Shown here piece by piece: positions 61,381 to 64,000 of a DNA stretch of 64,000 nt. Position 1 is the first letter of the stretch, and each line of letters opens with the position of its first letter. Origin of the DNA: Cupriavidus necator N-1 (GTDB taxonomy: Bacteria; Pseudomonadota; Gammaproteobacteria; Burkholderiales; Burkholderiaceae); contig NC_015727.1 of assembly GCF_000219215.1 (NCBI RefSeq), positions 744,001 through 808,000 of the forward strand, given 5' to 3'. Both the position numbers and the translations under genes were made by a program. A model generated the notes under the pieces. That model worked only from the letters and a program-made list of their open reading frames with translations. It searched no databases and was not told where the DNA came from.

Positions 61381-62193
61381 GCCTAGGCGCGAGAAGCCGG
61401 TGCAGCAGCGGGTGGAGCTATGCGCGTTGACAGCCGGGATGCGATACAACCTCACTGGAAGCCTGCGGCCAGGCATTTCTTGCGAACCCGGACTTAGTCG
61501 CCCAGCGAGAGCAAGCGCCGAGGCAACAAGGCCAAGTCCGATGCGGTGATGGCCAGAGCGCGCGGCTACGTTGACAGGCTCCCAGGGGCGGCATGACGGT
61601 GGCCCAGGGTGGGAACTGCTGCATGCGCTGGCCACAGCATTATCAGCACTTCACACGATGTGAAAGCTCGACCAGGCCAAATAGAAAAGTCCTGCCGCCG
61701 CCACGAGGGCCGCCAGCAGCACGTAATAGCGGGCGCCATGACATGGCTGTTCCGGATGTCCCGACTCATAAAAGATCACGTTCCTCGAGTCTTACTCCTG
61801 TTCAAGAGGAGTCTAATGACAGCTTATGCTCTGCCGGACCAAACGTAACCAAACATGCCTTGGCGCATGCTGAGCCAAACGAAAGGCACTAATGCCTGGT
61901 CTTCGTCCTGCTCACGCGGGGAGCGTACGCCACGTCATGAAGATGTCGCGGACGGTTCGGTGAAGGATGAACAATCAGCGCGATCGCGGAGGACAGTTGG
62001 TAACGGTGCGGCGTGGGGCTTACGGCCGAAAATGCAACGTTCGCGGTCGCAGGGCGAAAGTCCGTTGTTCAGGGCGGAGCTGCCGCTCGGATGGCTTTGC
62101 GCAACTACGGGCCAGTCCAGCGATGCGATTTGCAAGAAGGTTGGAGCGAGGCGGTGCGGCACAGTACTTGATTTGAGGTAAAAACGCAAAAAA
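61381..62193. other. Stretch of about 810 bp without an assigned gene
   Basis: No intact gene is recognised. On the minus strand a hydrophobic frame ending near 61660 (YYVLLAALVAAAGLFYLAWS) looks like one membrane helix of a lost or very small protein but has no start codon in frame. The remainder shows short frames only. Confidence 0.35.
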
Positions 62194-62214
62194 CCCCTCG
62201 CACAAGGCGAGGGG
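62194..62214 (-). terminator. Rho-independent terminator of the leftward gene at 62264
   Basis: CCCCTCGC and GCGAGGGG pair across ACAAG; read leftwards the stem is followed by TTTTTTGCGTTTTT. A second hairpin, CGAGGGG-TTTTT-CCCCTTG (minus strand, 62229-62246), lies just before it, so the gene has tandem terminators. Confidence 0.85.
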
Positions 62215-62263
62215 CCAAAAGCCAGGCCAAGGGGAAAAACCCCTCGGCGAGAGGCTCAACAGC

Positions 62264-63292
62264 TTAGGGACGGTCCATACTCAAGCTGAAGAAATTCTGC
62301 GCAACGTTAGCGGCGATCGACACCGAAAGCCCCAGCGCAGGGATTCGCAGGCCAATCGTCTCATTGACGCCCGTAGCAGCATCTCGATGCCGCAGTCCAA
62401 CGACGGGATTGTTGATCGTCCACGTGTCCACGCGCCCATCCTCGATGCGAGTCCGGGTATAGGAATTAGCCGTAGTGTTCACCGAGTCAATCCTGTTGCT
62501 GTACGACTCAAAGGTGCTCATTGCGCCGGTGTTAACGAGGGTGGAGTCCCAATACGAGCTCGTCGAGCCAACGGTCGGCAGCGTCATGGTGTAGGCCTTG
62601 CTATACACCGAGAATCCGCCAGGACGGGTGGTGAACATGGAGACGCGGCCATCGGTGCCAACGAAGGAGATCGAATAGCCCTGTCCGCTGGACGATTGCG
62701 TGGTCGAGAGCCCGTTGGCGTCCTCGGTGAAGACAGGCAGATCGGCGTCCGTAAAGACGTAGCACGGGTTGCTGCCAGCATAGCAACGCGTACCGGCTGT
62801 GGCCTTGTTGCCGGCAGCCAACGTCAGGTTCACGCGGCTCGGCACCAACTTGCCAGCGCTGGTGGAAGTGGTTGCGTACGTGAGGCCAACCCATTCGCCC
62901 ACCTTCTGGTCAGCGGGGACCTTCTGCGCCGGCACGAGCAGCCTGGCGGAAGTCGTGGAGCCGCGCACGTCGCGCAGGAGTGCCACGCCCGCCTTGCCAA
63001 CCACCATGTCGTACCCGTACTGGCTATCGGGATTGACGAACCGGCACGCTTGGCTCGAATCCGCGGTAAGCGTATCCACGGCGCCATCGCTCTGATAGGT
63101 CACGGTCAGCTTTGCGGCGTCCACAGTCACTGGCTCGATCATGTTGTCGGCCGTATTGACGCTGAAGTATTTGCCGCTGCGGAAGCCGGCGCAGGATGCC
63201 GCCGAAGGTTCGCTTGCCGCAGAGCGGATCGCCCAAGGGCGTCCTTCACAGACCGGGCAGAAGCGCCAGGAACACCAAAAGCCGATCGGCAT
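62264..63292 (-). CDS. Uncharacterised, beta-rich protein; N-terminus uncertain
   Basis: Up to 342 residues. From about residue 35 (CAGFRSGKYFSVNTADNMIE) the protein has repeating beta strands (LTVTYQSDGAVDTLTADSSQ, YDMVVGKAGVALLRDVRGST, YSISFVGTDGRVSMFTTRPG) and Ser/Thr-rich loops, like secreted or surface proteins. It has three cysteines in that part, two as CYAGSNPC. The first 30 residues (MPIGFWCSWRFCPVCEGRPW) look unlike a signal peptide, so the real start may be lost at a junction near 63200. It ends with tandem terminators. Family unknown. Confidence 0.6.
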   Translation of the reverse strand: MPIGFWCSWRFCPVCEGRPWAIRSAASEPSAASCAGFRSGKYFSVNTADNMIEPVTVDAAKLTVTYQSDGAVDTLTADSSQACRFVNPDSQYGYDMVVGKAGVALLRDVRGSTTSARLLVPAQKVPADQKVGEWVGLTYATTSTSAGKLVPSRVNLTLAAGNKATAGTRCYAGSNPCYVFTDADLPVFTEDANGLSTTQSSSGQGYSISFVGTDGRVSMFTTRPGGFSVYSKAYTMTLPTVGSTSSYWDSTLVNTGAMSTFESYSNRIDSVNTTANSYTRTRIEDGRVDTWTINNPVVGLRHRDAATGVNETIGLRIPALGLSVSIAANVAQNFFSLSMDRP

Positions 63293-63372
63293 CGACTAGC
63301 GTTCAGCACTGGGGGATTTCCGCCAACAACTATGAAGCGGGGCCATCGGCGGGCCACAGCGGCCCGCGCCAG

Positions 63373-64000
63373 TCAACCCGGCTTTTTCTGCGAGAGTATC
63401 GATAACATCGTACTCACGGCTTTGACTTGCGATCGAGAGTTGGTCTTTGCGAGAACGGCCCGCACCTGGTATCGAACCGTGTGAGGTGAGACCCCTTTGA
63501 TGTTCGCATAATCCTCTGGGGACGTGCCTTCTATCAGCGCCTCCGCCACGGCCGCTTCCGCCGGCGTCAAACCAAAAGCCTGGTGCAACTGCTGGGCGGT
63601 GACAAGGGGGGCATTTCCACGCGTCCTTGCCGTAACCAGGACCGATGCGGACCCGAAAGTCGTCAGCGTTTGCCCCGGACAGCCGGCGATGCTCATGAAC
63701 AGGTCGTATGTGGCTCCGGTGGCATTTCGCAGCGCCAGGCTTTCCCCGCGTCTGGATCGCGCAACCCGAAGGATCGCAGCCAGGAGCGCGTCATTGTCTG
63801 GAGCGTGGGGCGCTGCCAGTCGACCGTGCCTGAGCCTGAGCGCTGTCCCGGCGCTCAGCAGCGCCTCCCCAGCCGTATTGGAAAAGACGACTCGTCCCTC
63901 CTTGTCCAGAGCGAAGACCGCAAGGCCCATTTGCTCTATCAGTTCGGTCCCCAGCGCGGCGTCCTGATGCAAAACCTTGGCGTCCTGCCAAAGGTTGATG
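63373..64000 (-). CDS. LuxR-family regulator with PAS-like region, 5' end outside the window
   Basis: The frame is open to the right edge, so the ATG at 63972 is probably internal. Visible part: a PAS-like segment (LIEQMGLAVFALDKEGRVVF, SNTAGEALLSAGTALRLRHG), a second domain (RVARSRRGESLALRNATGAT), and the C-terminal LuxR helix-turn-helix (FGLTPAEAAVAEALIEGTSP, EDYANIKGVSPHTVRYQVRA, VLAKTNSRSQVKAVSTML). DNA-binding regulator; target unknown. The frame matches one-protein regulators with about 370 residues, so roughly 160 residues are missing. Confidence 0.8.
   Translation of the reverse strand, partial: INLWQDAKVLHQDAALGTELIEQMGLAVFALDKEGRVVFSNTAGEALLSAGTALRLRHGRLAAPHAPDNDALLAAILRVARSRRGESLALRNATGATYDLFMSIAGCPGQTLTTFGSASVLVTARTRGNAPLVTAQQLHQAFGLTPAEAAVAEALIEGTSPEDYANIKGVSPHTVRYQVRAVLAKTNSRSQVKAVSTMLSILSQKKPG

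Overview
The window looks like a fragment of a GC-rich beta-proteobacterial genome, most likely Cupriavidus or a close Burkholderiales relative. The evidence is the short-chain PHB pathway genes (phaB plus a phasin at 59.9-61.3 kb), a PHB-depolymerase-type esterase, a DUF2242 lipoprotein, a bufferin (BufABC) operon run by a SigF/NrsF pair, and KfrA-type plasmid proteins. The many insertion sequences, gene fragments and toxin-antitoxin genes, with few housekeeping genes, suggest a megaplasmid or a genomic island. No tRNA, rRNA or CRISPR array was seen. The organism call is an inference from gene families.

Layout. 0-5 kb: a Tn3-family transposase broken by a stop codon, small orphan genes, a decayed DUF1016 gene and an AAA+ ATPase whose promoter is a very long palindrome. 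5-13 kb: an insertion-sequence nest in which an IS5 element is split by an IS3 element, itself split by an IS256 element. Each junction with a target duplication is exact to the base. An IS66 element and the first copy of a 1-kb duplicated segment follow. 13-19.5 kb: IS6 remnants bracket a ubiV fragment, a ubiT-like gene and an MFS transporter; next comes an aldehyde dehydrogenase/TauD dioxygenase operon divergent from a GntR regulator with two palindromic operators. 19.5-25 kb: frameshifted DUF5677 pair, a lipocalin fragment, a ribbon-helix-helix regulator with an esterase, a broken chemoreceptor and scrambled IS pieces. 25-29 kb: a compact accessory cluster (DJ-1/PfpI protein, XRE-cupin regulator, MHS transporter, cupin, 7Fe-8S-type ferredoxin).

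29.9-45.3 kb is a defence island. It holds an HTH-antitoxin/PIN-toxin pair, an XPB/Ssl2-like protein of 592 residues, and a complete set of Wadjet genes jetA-jetB-jetC-jetD (SMC-like anti-plasmid system). jetD, the nuclease subunit, is interrupted just after its DxD Toprim motif by an IS21 element with an 8-bp target duplication, and that IS21 was later hit by a second copy of the IS3 element. Removing the insertions restores a 387-residue JetD in frame. A toxin that has lost its N-terminal part and its intact antitoxin follow.

45.3-50.7 kb carries the second copy of the duplicated segment, then a divergent stress locus: sigF-nrsF on one strand and bufA-bufB-bufC-doxX on the other, with a GTAACC-N16-CGAA SigF-type promoter. 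BufA is a four-cysteine exported precursor that BufB/BufC should modify into a copper-binding bufferin. 50.7-59.7 kb is mosaic: fused fragments, two kfrA remnants, a DUF2242 lipoprotein, a STAS-like protein, an APC permease, a parDE pair, a PIN protein and a BRCT pseudogene. 59.9-64 kb returns to ordinary genes: phaB, phasin, an uncharacterised protein and a LuxR-type regulator running off the right edge.
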